A stretch of DNA of 64,000 nt from Bradyrhizobium sp. Leo170 (GTDB taxonomy: Bacteria > Pseudomonadota > Alphaproteobacteria > Rhizobiales > Xanthobacteraceae), in assembly GCF_004296405.1 (NCBI RefSeq), contig NZ_PSRR01000002.1:1-64000 (forward strand), given 5' to 3'. Both the position numbers and the translations under genes were made by a program. This document shows positions 1 through 8,971 of the stretch, piece after piece; position 1 is the first letter of the stretch, and the number at the start of each line of letters is the position of its first letter. The notes under the pieces were generated by a model. It ran no database searches. It was given only the letters and a program-made list of their open reading frames with translations, and was not told where the DNA came from.

Positions 1-1
1 T

Positions 2-301
2 AACCTGCATGTGGTCGAAACCATCTGCGATCTCCTCGACGAGATCGCACCGCGCACACAAGGTGCCCGCCGCGACCTGATCACCTTCGTCGCCGACCGT
101 CCCGGCCACGACCACCGCTATGCCATAGATGCCTCAAAGCTGGAACGCGATCTCGGCTGGCGCGCGGAAGAGAATTTCGAGACCGGCATCGCCAAAACCG
201 TGCACTGGTACATCGACCAGCAACCTTGGTGGCGCGGGATTTTGGAGCGGGGATATCAAGCCAAGCGGGTCGGGTTGAGCCTGTCGGCAACAGCACACTG
301 A
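2..301 (+). CDS. rfbB: dTDP-glucose 4,6-dehydratase, C-terminal part (cut by window edge)
   Basis: This is the 3' end of an open frame that enters from the left edge. It reads [14 protein letters not shown], then a GHDHRYAID segment, then [17 protein letters not shown] and WYI near the end. These are the conserved C-terminal features of RfbB/RmlB, the extended short-chain dehydrogenase that converts dTDP-glucose to dTDP-4-keto-6-deoxyglucose in the cytoplasm, the second step of dTDP-rhamnose synthesis. The NAD-binding and catalytic parts lie outside the window, so activity cannot be judged. It fits the sugar-nucleotide theme of the region; further rml genes probably lie to the left. Confidence 0.85.
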   Translation, partial: NLHVVETICDLLDEIAPRTQGARRDLITFVADRPGHDHRYAIDASKLERDLGWRAEENFETGIAKTVHWYIDQQPWWRGILERGYQAKRVGLSLSATAH

Positions 302-363
302 ATCGCAGAACTCCATTCCAGCGGCCCTATTGATCGGGCTCGCGTGGAGCAACGGGACGTACA

Positions 364-930
364 ATGCAACTCGCGATGGATAGTCACGAACAGAGCCTGT
401 TCAAAAGCTTTCTGAATCTGTCCGACCGTTATCTGGAGTTTGGATCAGGTGGCAGCACGTGGCTGGCTTCCCAGATGAGAAAAGAGTGGATCATTTCGAT
501 TGACTCATCTCAGGAGTGGCTTGCCAACGTCGCCAATGCAACGAAGGATTGCCCTACAAAACCTGAGTTGGTTTACATCGACATCGGCAAGCTTCGAGAG
601 TGGGGGTTTCCGGCAGACCGGGAACGAGAGAGCTCATGGCCCCAGTATCACGAGAGCATCTGGCAAAGGCCCGAAAGTCGCAACGCTGACCTGTACTTCG
701 TCGATGGCCGGTTCCGGGTCGCTTGCTTTACGCAATGCCTACTTCACTCGCCGCCGGGGACGTTCATCGCGATACACGATTTTGCCAGTCGACCCCAATA
801 CCATGTAGTCAGGCAGATCGCCCGGGAAGTAGCCCGAGCGAACAACATGTCGGTCTTTCAAAGGCCGCTTCAACTCGACAGCGAACAAGCCCAGCAGCTA
901 CTCCAGAGGCATCGCCTCGACCCGCAGTGA
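364..930 (+). CDS. SAM-dependent methyltransferase-like protein
   Basis: A 188-residue protein. An early LEFGSGGSTWLA segment (about residues 24-35) is a motif-I-like glycine-rich loop, followed by IISIDSSQEW (motif-II-like acidic end of strand 2). Later come LYFVDGRFRVAC and FIAIHDFASR, resembling post-I and metal/acidic motifs of class I methyltransferases of the macrocin-O-methyltransferase or FkbM-like type. The substrate is unknown; a sugar hydroxyl or carboxyl is plausible given the neighbours. It lies 62 bases after rfbB on the same strand and may share its transcript. It converges on the gene at 941-1678, with a perfect palindrome between them. The family is fairly clear, the exact function is not. 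Confidence 0.7.
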   Translation: MQLAMDSHEQSLFKSFLNLSDRYLEFGSGGSTWLASQMRKEWIISIDSSQEWLANVANATKDCPTKPELVYIDIGKLREWGFPADRERESSWPQYHESIWQRPESRNADLYFVDGRFRVACFTQCLLHSPPGTFIAIHDFASRPQYHVVRQIAREVARANNMSVFQRPLQLDSEQAQQLLQRHRLDPQ

Positions 931-940
931 CTGGCTCAGC

Positions 941-1678
941 CTACAGCATGTTCGGCTCTGATTGAATCAGAGCCGAAGCTCTGGACTGTTGTTCTGACGC
1001 TTCACGCGAACCGGTATCAACTTCGCTCGAAAGCGCTCTAAGCCTTAGCAGGGTCACCCGGTCCAAATCGTCGACCCGAGCCCATTTGATGGGGTGGCTC
1101 TCTTCGATCAAAAGGCCGGCGTTGCGCGCATACTCCGAAAAGAGATCAAACGTCATATGGTTACGCGCGTGGGGATTTGCCCCATAGCTGGTGGTGTTCG
1201 GTGCGTCGTAGTTGGAGTGATGATAGAGAGCCATCCCCCCTGGCGCAAGAACACGTGCAGTTTCCTTGAGATAGTTCTCGACGAGATCAGGGCTGAAGTG
1301 CACCATTGCGTCATAGCAATAGATCGAAGTCATAGAATTATTCGGAATGCCGCTAAACTCGTAGCCATTGTTCTTGAGGTAAGAGACATTCCGATGATGC
1401 GCCAATCGGCTCTTGCAAAAATCGATATTCTCTTCATGTATGTCGACAACGAGCAGGGAACCGCATTGAGACGCGATTTGCTCCGCATGCCGACCGCGAC
1501 CGCAAGCCAGTTCAATCACCGTAGTAAGATCGAGACGAGAAAACAGCTTCGAAAAAATCGTCTCAGGATTCCAAAAAATCGTCTTCGTCCACCGCTCTGC
1601 ATCGTCGTAGTAGGCACTCTCCTTCCAGGCGTGACCTATTTTCTCAGCGGAAACGTCCAGGCTCGATCTATCGGACAT
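941..1678 (-). CDS. Class I SAM-dependent methyltransferase
   Basis: A 245-residue protein with a canonical class I methyltransferase fold. Motif I is VIELACGRGRHAEQI (about residues 55-69), the acidic strand-2 end is LLVVDIHEENI, and strand 4 is SIYCYDAMVHFSPD, followed by LAPGGMALYHHSNY. The MVHFSPDLVENYLKETARVLAPGG stretch, broken here by its two motifs, resembles Methyltransf_11/25 proteins found in polysaccharide loci. A sugar or lipid-linked acceptor is likely but not shown. It is the last gene of the long minus-strand series. Its C-terminal codons run into the palindrome at 951-977. The ATG start follows a purine-rich AGAGAAA stretch. Confidence 0.8.
   Translation of the reverse strand: MSDRSSLDVSAEKIGHAWKESAYYDDAERWTKTIFWNPETIFSKLFSRLDLTTVIELACGRGRHAEQIASQCGSLLVVDIHEENIDFCKSRLAHHRNVSYLKNNGYEFSGIPNNSMTSIYCYDAMVHFSPDLVENYLKETARVLAPGGMALYHHSNYDAPNTTSYGANPHARNHMTFDLFSEYARNAGLLIEESHPIKWARVDDLDRVTLLRLRALSSEVDTGSREASEQQSRASALIQSEPNML
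951..977. repeat. Perfect palindrome between convergent genes (terminator-like / repeated palindrome)
   Basis: TTCGGCTCTGATT is followed, after one G, by AATCAGAGCCGAA: a 13-base inverted repeat that can fold on either strand. It overlaps the last codons of the minus-strand methyltransferase gene ending at 941 and lies 20 bases past the plus-strand stop at 930. No clear U-tract follows. It could terminate both converging transcripts, or it could be one copy of an intergenic palindromic repeat family. Confidence 0.6.
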
Positions 1679-1841
1679 TGTTTTTCTCTACTGGTTTACT
1701 GAATGACACGGTGCCGAGCAGCTCATGGACGCCGGACGTCGAATTCAGCCAGTCCGTGGCGCTGCTGCGACCTTAAGTTCCTCCCGTCCGGTCAGACGTA
1801 TAACATATATAACATACAGAAGTTCCCAAACCAACCAACGA

Positions 1842-2822
1842 TCAGGAGGATGAGTTCTGTGCCAGGCCAAGCGCGATGATGTCCGCCGGTGAGTTAACAA
1901 ACGAGAGAAGCATCTCCTTTTCACTGCTGCCGGGAAATTCCAGCCGGCCGTCCGGACCGAACTTGACAAACCCGCGCACGTAGCTCTTGCCGGCCCCGTC
2001 CGCATTTCTCAATTCGAGTATTTCCCTCAAATAGAGAACGATGTTCGGATCAGTTGCTTGCGAAATCCGGTCGTGTATGCGCTCGACACTTTCATCGAGT
2101 TCGACGATCACGCGGCGCTGCCGGAGCTTGTTGATATTCGACATCAATCTCTGCTCGCGGTGAACGCGGTTGCGATGTTGCACCACGAGCGAGCCGCACC
2201 GCGCTGGCGAGAGACCGCATTCGCGCGCCTGAATGTTATGGTTGATGAATGCGTTTCTCAGCGACGATACCTTGAGTAGCGGCTTCCCCCACTTCACGCC
2301 ATCAAGCAAGATCTTGTTGTCCTCGCCGATCCAATATCTGGTTGCATCCCAGGCGACGTTCGGGAGCCAGGTGCCACAGAGGAAATCTCCTTCCGCCTCT
2401 CCGAGCTGCCTGGAGAGACGATCGGCTATATTGGTATCGTAGTGGCCACTGCCATCTATCCAGTACAGGAACTCATCGGTATCGAGAAAGATGAAGAAGC
2501 GACAGGACTCCGCCAGTGACCGATACAACTCCGGATTCTTGTCAACAAAATGCAGATTGTTGTGGTGACCCGAGAAGTTGTAGATGAGCAGCTCGGGATG
2601 ACTTCTTTCATAGATTTCAAGCACGTGCTCATCGCTGGAATCGTTATCGAAAATGATCAGCGAATCCATGCCGCATATGGGTGCATGGTGCTCGATCCAT
2701 TCCTTCAAGAGCCAGCGGTCATTTTTTGTCTTTAAAAGAATCTTGAAATCCGACTTGCGCTCCGCGATCGAAGCCGCGTTGGATTGTATCTGTTCGTGCC
2801 ATTTTCTGAGAGGCGAGCTCAC
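1842..2822 (-). CDS. Glycosyltransferase family 92-like (DUF23/Glyco_tranf_2_4 type)
   Basis: A 326-residue protein. After a short N-terminus it has LLKTKNDRWLLKEWIEHH (about residues 29-46), then LIIFDNDSSDEH and FFIFLDTDEFLYW (about residues 108-120). The ND-W-L-EW-H opening and the DTDEF metal-binding motif are hallmarks of the GT92/Glyco_tranf_2_4 group, GT-A fold enzymes that transfer a sugar from a nucleotide sugar. The start is GTG, preceded by GGGAG at six bases. It lies downstream of the secreted GH99-like gene on the same strand. Donor and acceptor cannot be read from the sequence. It probably adds a residue or branch to the locus polysaccharide. Confidence 0.75.
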   Translation of the reverse strand: MSSPLRKWHEQIQSNAASIAERKSDFKILLKTKNDRWLLKEWIEHHAPICGMDSLIIFDNDSSDEHVLEIYERSHPELLIYNFSGHHNNLHFVDKNPELYRSLAESCRFFIFLDTDEFLYWIDGSGHYDTNIADRLSRQLGEAEGDFLCGTWLPNVAWDATRYWIGEDNKILLDGVKWGKPLLKVSSLRNAFINHNIQARECGLSPARCGSLVVQHRNRVHREQRLMSNINKLRQRRVIVELDESVERIHDRISQATDPNIVLYLREILELRNADGAGKSYVRGFVKFGPDGRLEFPGSSEKEMLLSFVNSPADIIALGLAQNSSS

Positions 2823-2910
2823 CTATAACTCCCAAGAGGACCGTCAACCAGCTCGTGACGTAATGAACAAAGATGCAATTTCAGACTAGCACTGATCGTC
2901 ACAGTGCACA

Positions 2911-4296
2911 TTAGCCGCCGATACACGTCCGCTCGATCCAAAGCCCGGACCAGTAAAGCGCCTCAAGACCGGTCGGCGCCCGAACGCGGTCTTCCGACGA
3001 ACGCATCCCTGGCGGACAAGGCCATCGGGGTACCTCACTCACCTCGACGTTGCGAGAGCATTGTTGCAGGACTTCCTTTCGATCTCGCTCCCCGGTTCTC
3101 ACAGGACATCGATCGCTCTTGGCTACGTCGGGCCAAGTGATTGTTACGCGATCGATCGTCCGATTCCGGCCTGTCGCCTTGCGGAACTCGTCGAGCTTCG
3201 CCGTTCCGCCATTCCAGGTTGGAGCAAGCCACCCGCCCTCCGTAAATTCATTCCAGGCATAGACGAGAACACTCCGGAAAGGCAGAGGGCCGGGTTGACT
3301 TGCGACAGCATGGAAAGCCGACTGAAGCAGTTGTTTCAGATTGTTGTCTCGGGGTGGATCGCACCAGGATTTGACCTGCGGCTCCTTGCCATCACGAACT
3401 CTAACCGAGTCTCGCGGCCGCGGGTCCCATCCAAGCGTGACATTGGGCACGAACGGAAATCCCGCACTGGTCGCACGCCCCCAATAGTTCGAGTTGTTGG
3501 CAACGCAATCCGAAAACACATGTTCCCCCGGCCGAGGTGGCGCGAAAGTGGAATAGGCGCTGGCCATATCCATGCCGGTATTGCGCGCCTGCTCGGCTGC
3601 AACCGCGGGATCCGGGTATTCGAGAATGAAGAGCAGATTTACTCCCGATTTCTCGTATACACGCTTTTTTATCTGCTGAACGACCCGCCTCGCGGCTTCA
3701 TCGCTCCCATAGACCGCTCCCCATCCCTTCGGATTCTGCGTAAAGACGAACAAGGGAGCGCTACCATTCGCAGTACGAACGTAGCCTTTGTCGGTGACGA
3801 ACGCTGCGATGCTCTCGGATATGTCGGCAACGTCCTGTTCCGGAAAGCTCTGATTGAGCGAGACGGCGAAACGTATGCCCTTCCGATCCTTTAGGCGAAG
3901 GTAAGTTGCAAGTGCGCGGTTGAGCGACAACGACTCGGTTACGTTCCGCCCCCACGATCCCGTCTCCGGATAAAAGCCAAAGACAAAATAGTCGATCCCT
4001 GCCGAGTAGGCATAAGCCACCTCAGCCGTCAGAACATTGTCCATGTCTCCCGAGATGGTCAGGTGCCCCTGCTCGTCATAGCGCGCAAAAAAGGGAACGC
4101 GATCCTTCCACTCCGGTTGCGCGAGGACCTTCACCTCAGGGCTTTTCGAGGTCCAGTTATCCCAGCGAAGAGCGCCGATCAGGACGTCGTCTCCAGCCAA
4201 GGCCGGCCAACTCGTCAACACCACCGAAAGAACGCACGCAGCCAGCGTCCGGAAGGACGCCGAATTGTATCGGGCATTGAGTCGGAGTGATTTCAT
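2911..4296 (-). CDS. Secreted GH99-like (WbsX-related) protein with Sec signal peptide
   Basis: A 461-residue protein. The chosen ATG gives a clean Sec signal peptide: a basic MKSLRLNAR start, a hydrophobic core, and WPALA before GDD (cleavage near residue 34). Upstream in-frame codons give an implausible basic stretch, so they were not used. The body holds YSAGIDYFVFGFYPE and VYAWNEFTEGGWLAPT, matching the GH99-like domain of WbsX-type proteins, where the WNE motif sits near the active site. Such domains are usually cytoplasmic and fused to glycosyltransferases; this one should be periplasmic or secreted. It shares the fold with residues 300-645 of the large protein at 4856-8809. A role in trimming the locus glycan is inference. 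Confidence 0.75.
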   Translation of the reverse strand: MKSLRLNARYNSASFRTLAACVLSVVLTSWPALAGDDVLIGALRWDNWTSKSPEVKVLAQPEWKDRVPFFARYDEQGHLTISGDMDNVLTAEVAYAYSAGIDYFVFGFYPETGSWGRNVTESLSLNRALATYLRLKDRKGIRFAVSLNQSFPEQDVADISESIAAFVTDKGYVRTANGSAPLFVFTQNPKGWGAVYGSDEAARRVVQQIKKRVYEKSGVNLLFILEYPDPAVAAEQARNTGMDMASAYSTFAPPRPGEHVFSDCVANNSNYWGRATSAGFPFVPNVTLGWDPRPRDSVRVRDGKEPQVKSWCDPPRDNNLKQLLQSAFHAVASQPGPLPFRSVLVYAWNEFTEGGWLAPTWNGGTAKLDEFRKATGRNRTIDRVTITWPDVAKSDRCPVRTGERDRKEVLQQCSRNVEVSEVPRWPCPPGMRSSEDRVRAPTGLEALYWSGLWIERTCIGG

Positions 4297-4378
4297 GCAA
4301 ATTGACAACCCGGCGACATTACAGATGTGTGACAAGCCAGGGCTGCCACACTTCGGAAAAGCGTTTGCGGTCCTCTTG

Positions 4379-4819
4379 TCAGGATCGCAGCGCTTTCTTC
4401 CACTGTGCTGCATTCTCCTCCTGATCGAGGTTCGGACTGCGTCCTTCCGCACCGCCAATCAAATGAAAATGCTGCTTGGCTGACTTGATCTTTCCTTCCC
4501 GAACCGCAGCGGCGACGTCTGGATATTTCTGCGTATACCAGTCTTCGTCAACTTCAGGACCGCCGCCGTGCCGTCCCTCAAAATAGCCAAATCCAATAAA
4601 ATGCACGTGAGCGCTTTCAATCTCACCGCTGCCGAGCGCCTTCGCGACATCCGGATTCTCTCTCAAATAGCCATCCTCATCGAAGTCGGCCGACGCCAAC
4701 GCAATTTGAAGCAGCAGCTTGAAAAGGCCGGCAGGTATCTCAACTCGTCCTCCATTTTCGAAGGTCGCGTAATCTATCTTCAGCGCGTTGAGCAACGAAA
4801 CGGCAGACGGAACGAACAT
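4379..4819 (-). CDS. Small repeat protein sharing repeats with the adjacent glycosyltransferase
   Basis: A 146-residue protein with two copies of a roughly 40-residue repeat: DEDGYLRENPDVAKAL...HFIGFGYFEGR and DEDWYTQKYPDVAAAV...HFHLIGGAEGR. The same pattern (F/W-Y-x-x-x-YPDV, then H-F/Y, G, EGR) occurs about five times at the N-terminus of the neighbouring 1317-residue protein. The N-terminus (MFVPSAVSLLNALKID) shows no signal peptide. The ATG at 4819 follows GGTTGGGG; a TTG four codons earlier is possible. The gene sits 36 bases after the large gene, so co-expression is likely. Its role is unknown; a scaffold or partner for the large enzyme is a guess. Confidence 0.7.
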   Translation of the reverse strand: MFVPSAVSLLNALKIDYATFENGGRVEIPAGLFKLLLQIALASADFDEDGYLRENPDVAKALGSGEIESAHVHFIGFGYFEGRHGGGPEVDEDWYTQKYPDVAAAVREGKIKSAKQHFHLIGGAEGRSPNLDQEENAAQWKKALRS

Positions 4820-4855
4820 TGATAACCCCAACCTGTACTCGTTATTCCCGGAGCC

Positions 4856-7800
4856 TTATGCCTTGGCACTTACCTTGGCCGGCGGCTTTTCTATGGCCCG
4901 CTTCGGCTTCTCCGCTTCCAGCGGCGCGCCGAGCAGTTGCGCAGTCACCTCTTCCAGATAGGCGGCCTGCGATTTGGTTTCGCGATCCGTGAATCCAAAC
5001 CGCTCGCGGGCGATACGGTGCATGCTATCGATCTCCTCGATATGCTTCTGTGCTTTGAGCGAGTGCGTGACGCTCGCGGCGTGACGACGGTGGATGTTGA
5101 GAGGATCGGCGATGTACGCGACCTTGGCGCCTCGCGTGCCGAGCGCCTCCAGATAGATGCGCCAGTCGCCGGCCATGCGAAGGTCGCGAAGGTCGGCGCG
5201 ACAGGCTTCGAGCGCGCGCAACAACGCCTCGCGGTGCCACAGTACCGAACTGACGTTCAGGATGGTGTTTTTGACACCGAGGTACCGGGTCACGAAGTCG
5301 CGGCCGTCAAACATCTCGGTCCGCGACAATGCGCCGGGCTCAATGGTGGCGTAGTACGGTTTGTAGCTCGCATAGAGATGGGAGCCGTCGGCATCGATGG
5401 ATTTCGAGTCGCTGAAGCCGAACGCGATGTCGGGATCACCGTTCATCAATGCGAGCAGGCTCGATAGAAAGGTGGGCTCGGAGAGATCGTCGGCTTCGGC
5501 GATCCAGAGGAACTCGCCCCTCGCCATCTCCGCCGCCTTGGCCCATTGCGCGAACACGGAACCGGAATTCTGCTCGTTGATGACGAGTGTAAGATCGCGC
5601 TGGCGCTCGTCGGCGAGCTTCATGATGACGGGGATGCTGTCGTCGGAGGAGCAGTCGTCCAGCACGATGATCTCCTCGACCGGATGGTTCTGGTCGAAGA
5701 TAGTGTAGAGCCGCTCCGGGAGGCAATGCGCGTAATTGTAGTTGGGAACCGCGACCGAGATGGTCGGCAGCGAAGGAACGGCAAGCCGGAGCAGATCGCG
5801 GACATAGTCTGCGAACGCGAATTTGGTCTGGATGATCTCGGTCATGCGGGCGCGCTCGGCCTCCGATGGCGTCCGGCGCAGGAAATTCTCCACGGCTTGC
5901 GCCATCGCCGGCACGTCGCAATACGGCACGACGCGGCCGACGTTCTCCTTGAGAAGGAAGCCGGGGATGCCGCCGGAGTCCTGAAAAGCAACCACGGGCA
6001 CGCCAACGCTGAGCGCCTCCAGCGCCACCGTCGGGAATGGATCCTCGCGCGAGGTCAGGGCGTAGATATCAGAAGCGGAATAGAGCGCCTGCATATCGGA
6101 ACGAAAGCCGGCGAGATGGAAACGGCCGGTGGCCTCGGCGCGCCTGATTTCAGGTCCCAACCATTCCTGCAGGCCAGGATCGATGCCGCCAGCCCAGCAG
6201 AAATGGACGTTCGGATGCTGTTGCCGAACCAAGTTCCAGACCTGCAGGAACAAATCGAACCCTTTGCGCAGGTCGGCATAGCCGACCCCAAGCACCATCT
6301 TGTCGGTGGGGGCGATGCCAAACTCCTTGCGAACCAAGACGGCTTCCGCTGGCGCCGGCTCGATCTGCTTGTAGCTGCCCTGCGCGCGGATCATGAATCG
6401 CCCGTCACCGGCGTCGAGCTTGAGCGCTTCCACCAGCCTGTCGCGGACGAATTCGGAGGCGAACACGACGTGCTGTGCGCTGCCGATCGCCATCTGTGCA
6501 ACGTCCTCGAGATTCTTCTCGCGAAGGATCCGCGGCAGTTCGTGCACCAGCGAAATGGTGCGAAAACCCATCTCGGCGAGGAACTTGGTGGCGCGTCCGC
6601 TCGCCGACGTGTTGGCGATCGCGGCCGTGAACCCCTTCTCCCGGAAGTGCCGCAAGGTCGCCGGGATCTCGGAGGCCTGCTTGAGAACGGTGAGCGGAGC
6701 CACGGAAGCGTATTCGGACTCCATCGCACCGCCCTGCAGCAATAGATACTCGACCTCAATGTTGAAGGCGCTCCGTAGCGTTCTGCCGATATTGAGCAAC
6801 AGATGTTGCGCGCCGCTCGGGAACGCATCGTGCCCAATCAGCAGAATCTTTGGCAGCGAAAGGTCGCGCGTCAGGCCGGTGGCCGCACGCGCGGTGGCGT
6901 TCAGGTAAGCCGATCCGAAATGCAGGTCCGGCTCGAGATAGGCACCTTCGCACCACTCGTTCCAGGCATTGACGCAGACGAAGGCATCTCCGAAAAACGT
7001 GTGCTTCTGCGCCTGCTCGACCAGCGTCGCCAGCCACGCTTCGTATTTCTGCGGCGTCGAGCCCTGGATCACCAGACCCGTGCCTTGCCGGCGCGCGTCA
7101 TTGTCCCAGCTCGGCACCACGGTCTTGATCAACGGAAAATTCGGACGCGGCTCTTCGATCGAGTATTTGGCGACGTCGTCATAACCGTAAATCTGGCCCG
7201 AATAGGTGTCGTCTAGGATCTTGGCTTCGGAATTAACCAGCGGGACATATTTGGTGAGCTTATGCGGCGGAAACTCGATCGCACCATCCATGCCGTTCGG
7301 AGCAGGATCGTAATCATCAAAGCTCTGGCTCATGATGATGATGGGATCTTCATTGAACTTCTTCGCGAAGATCGAGCGCCAGCGCGCAATCACCTTGGCG
7401 GTATCCGGAATGAGGCGCGGACGATAGATCATCAGGAGCGGCCGGCCCTGGATGCGGATGTAACGCTTGTCCTTGAAGTGCCGGTTGAAGTCCGACAACA
7501 AACGCTCGTCGTCGTCGGCGAGATAGTCCTGCGAGATCAGGACCTCGCCTTCCATGCCGTCCCAGCGCCGCGTCCAGTTCTCGTTCGCCCACATCAGGCA
7601 GAACGGCATGTTGATGTCGCGCGCCTTCAGGAACTGCTCGAGCGGCCTCTCCAGCAGACGCTTGCCGTTGAACCAGTAGTAGTAATACACAAAGCCATAG
7701 ACACCCGCCGCCTGGGCGAACCTCACCTGCTTGCGCATGGTTTCGATGTCGCCCAGCGAGTAAAAGCCGAGATCGCGCGGGATCCGTGGCTGATAGTGAT

Positions 7801-8809
7801 CCTTGAACCGCGGCACGCCGCGCGCGATGTTGGTCCATTCAGTGAAGCCGGTGCCCCACCATTTGTCGTTCTCAGGGAAGGCGTGAAACTGGGTCAGGTA
7901 ATAGGCCAGGACCTTTGCGCGCGGCTTGGCGCTTGCGGGCAAGGGACGCAGTTCCTCGAACTGCGCGCTCGGCTTGGTGAAGCGCTTGATCTCGGCCGGG
8001 ATGGTGGCTTCATTTTCCGGCGGCGACGGAAAGATGCCGTCCTCGTGCCGATGCTCCAGATAGTGCAGCAGCGGATTCTGGTCGGTCTTACCCTTGAAGT
8101 AGCGCTGGATGTAGAACTTGGTATCGAACTCCGCCGACGGGTTGCGTCCTTCCTTGTAACCGTGGAAGATGAAGTGTTCGAACGGATCGACTCCGGCGGT
8201 CGCAACGTCCTGATAGGTCTGTAGATAGTATTGCGCGTCGAATTCCGGAATCGGGCTGAACGGACCGATCCGGTTCTTCAGATAGTGCGCGAGCGGACTC
8301 TCCTTCTCCGGTATGCCGTACTTCTCGCGATACCAGGCAGGCTGGAAATACGGGCTCGGCCGCCTCCCTTCGGGCTCGCCGATCGATGCATAGTGCAGGA
8401 GCGGCTGCACATCCACGTCCTTCACATCGGGATAGGTCGTGACGTACCAGATCGGATCGAAGATCGGATTGGGCTTGCGGCCTTCCTTGTAGCCATAGAG
8501 GAAGAAGTGCTCGAACGGATCGGCACCGACGGCGATCACGTCCGGGTAGCTCGTTGCATAGAAATTTTCATCGAACAGCCCAAGCCCCTTGAGCGTTCGC
8601 GCAGCACCCGTGAGATCGACGGCTGGTGCAGCCGGCTCGGGCGAAGGCGGAAGCTCTGGTTGCTTGCTCACGGCCTCCTTGGCAACCGCGCCGTTTGTCT
8701 TTGCGGCGCTTGTCTCCCCCTTGGGTTGAGACCTTGCGATCGCACCGCGCCTCATCCGAGGTTCCTTTTGGCCGGCGTCACGCGCGAGTTTCGAAAGAAA
8801 ATCAGCCAT
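4856..8809 (-). CDS. Giant multidomain protein: repeats + GH99-like + GT4 + GT2
   Basis: A 1317-residue protein. Residues 1-70 are low-complexity. About residues 78-263 carry five repeats of the form FYxxSYPDV...HF...GYKEGR. About 298-643 form a GH99-like WbsX domain (AYYLTQFHAFPENDKWWG, FTEWTN, YYWFNGKRLLE, WANENWTRRWDG, VNAWNEWCEGAYLEP). About 653-1008 form a GT4 glycosyltransferase with the ExxxxxxxE signature in REDPFPTVALEAL. About 1015-1258 form a GT2 domain with VAVPNYNYA, LDDCSSDDS and the EADD metal motif. No signal peptide or membrane helix was seen, so it should be cytoplasmic. One polypeptide with three carbohydrate-active domains suggests consecutive steps on one glycan. The start is ATG; a GTG two codons upstream is possible. 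Confidence 0.9.
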   Translation of the reverse strand: MADFLSKLARDAGQKEPRMRRGAIARSQPKGETSAAKTNGAVAKEAVSKQPELPPSPEPAAPAVDLTGAARTLKGLGLFDENFYATSYPDVIAVGADPFEHFFLYGYKEGRKPNPIFDPIWYVTTYPDVKDVDVQPLLHYASIGEPEGRRPSPYFQPAWYREKYGIPEKESPLAHYLKNRIGPFSPIPEFDAQYYLQTYQDVATAGVDPFEHFIFHGYKEGRNPSAEFDTKFYIQRYFKGKTDQNPLLHYLEHRHEDGIFPSPPENEATIPAEIKRFTKPSAQFEELRPLPASAKPRAKVLAYYLTQFHAFPENDKWWGTGFTEWTNIARGVPRFKDHYQPRIPRDLGFYSLGDIETMRKQVRFAQAAGVYGFVYYYYWFNGKRLLERPLEQFLKARDINMPFCLMWANENWTRRWDGMEGEVLISQDYLADDDERLLSDFNRHFKDKRYIRIQGRPLLMIYRPRLIPDTAKVIARWRSIFAKKFNEDPIIIMSQSFDDYDPAPNGMDGAIEFPPHKLTKYVPLVNSEAKILDDTYSGQIYGYDDVAKYSIEEPRPNFPLIKTVVPSWDNDARRQGTGLVIQGSTPQKYEAWLATLVEQAQKHTFFGDAFVCVNAWNEWCEGAYLEPDLHFGSAYLNATARAATGLTRDLSLPKILLIGHDAFPSGAQHLLLNIGRTLRSAFNIEVEYLLLQGGAMESEYASVAPLTVLKQASEIPATLRHFREKGFTAAIANTSASGRATKFLAEMGFRTISLVHELPRILREKNLEDVAQMAIGSAQHVVFASEFVRDRLVEALKLDAGDGRFMIRAQGSYKQIEPAPAEAVLVRKEFGIAPTDKMVLGVGYADLRKGFDLFLQVWNLVRQQHPNVHFCWAGGIDPGLQEWLGPEIRRAEATGRFHLAGFRSDMQALYSASDIYALTSREDPFPTVALEALSVGVPVVAFQDSGGIPGFLLKENVGRVVPYCDVPAMAQAVENFLRRTPSEAERARMTEIIQTKFAFADYVRDLLRLAVPSLPTISVAVPNYNYAHCLPERLYTIFDQNHPVEEIIVLDDCSSDDSIPVIMKLADERQRDLTLVINEQNSGSVFAQWAKAAEMARGEFLWIAEADDLSEPTFLSSLLALMNGDPDIAFGFSDSKSIDADGSHLYASYKPYYATIEPGALSRTEMFDGRDFVTRYLGVKNTILNVSSVLWHREALLRALEACRADLRDLRMAGDWRIYLEALGTRGAKVAYIADPLNIHRRHAASVTHSLKAQKHIEEIDSMHRIARERFGFTDRETKSQAAYLEEVTAQLLGAPLEAEKPKRAIEKPPAKVSAKA

Positions 8810-8971
8810 CGTCACACATTCACTTCAGCGTTGAGCACTTAACTTCGCAAGCGCGAGATTAGCGCACTCTTTCTGTCTTCGATATGAAAGCAAGCTTCAG
8901 TTGTGCCCGAATTGTTGTTGTTGCTTGCCTCCTTTTGCATCTTTCCGCTCCAGAACGGACAACGTCCTTCT

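Noticed and set aside
5546-6745. A 399-codon plus-strand open frame inside the giant multidomain gene
   Set aside because: It is antisense to a gene with clear domain motifs, its protein is rich in Arg, His and Asp with no domain, and similar long antisense frames occur opposite other GC-rich genes here.
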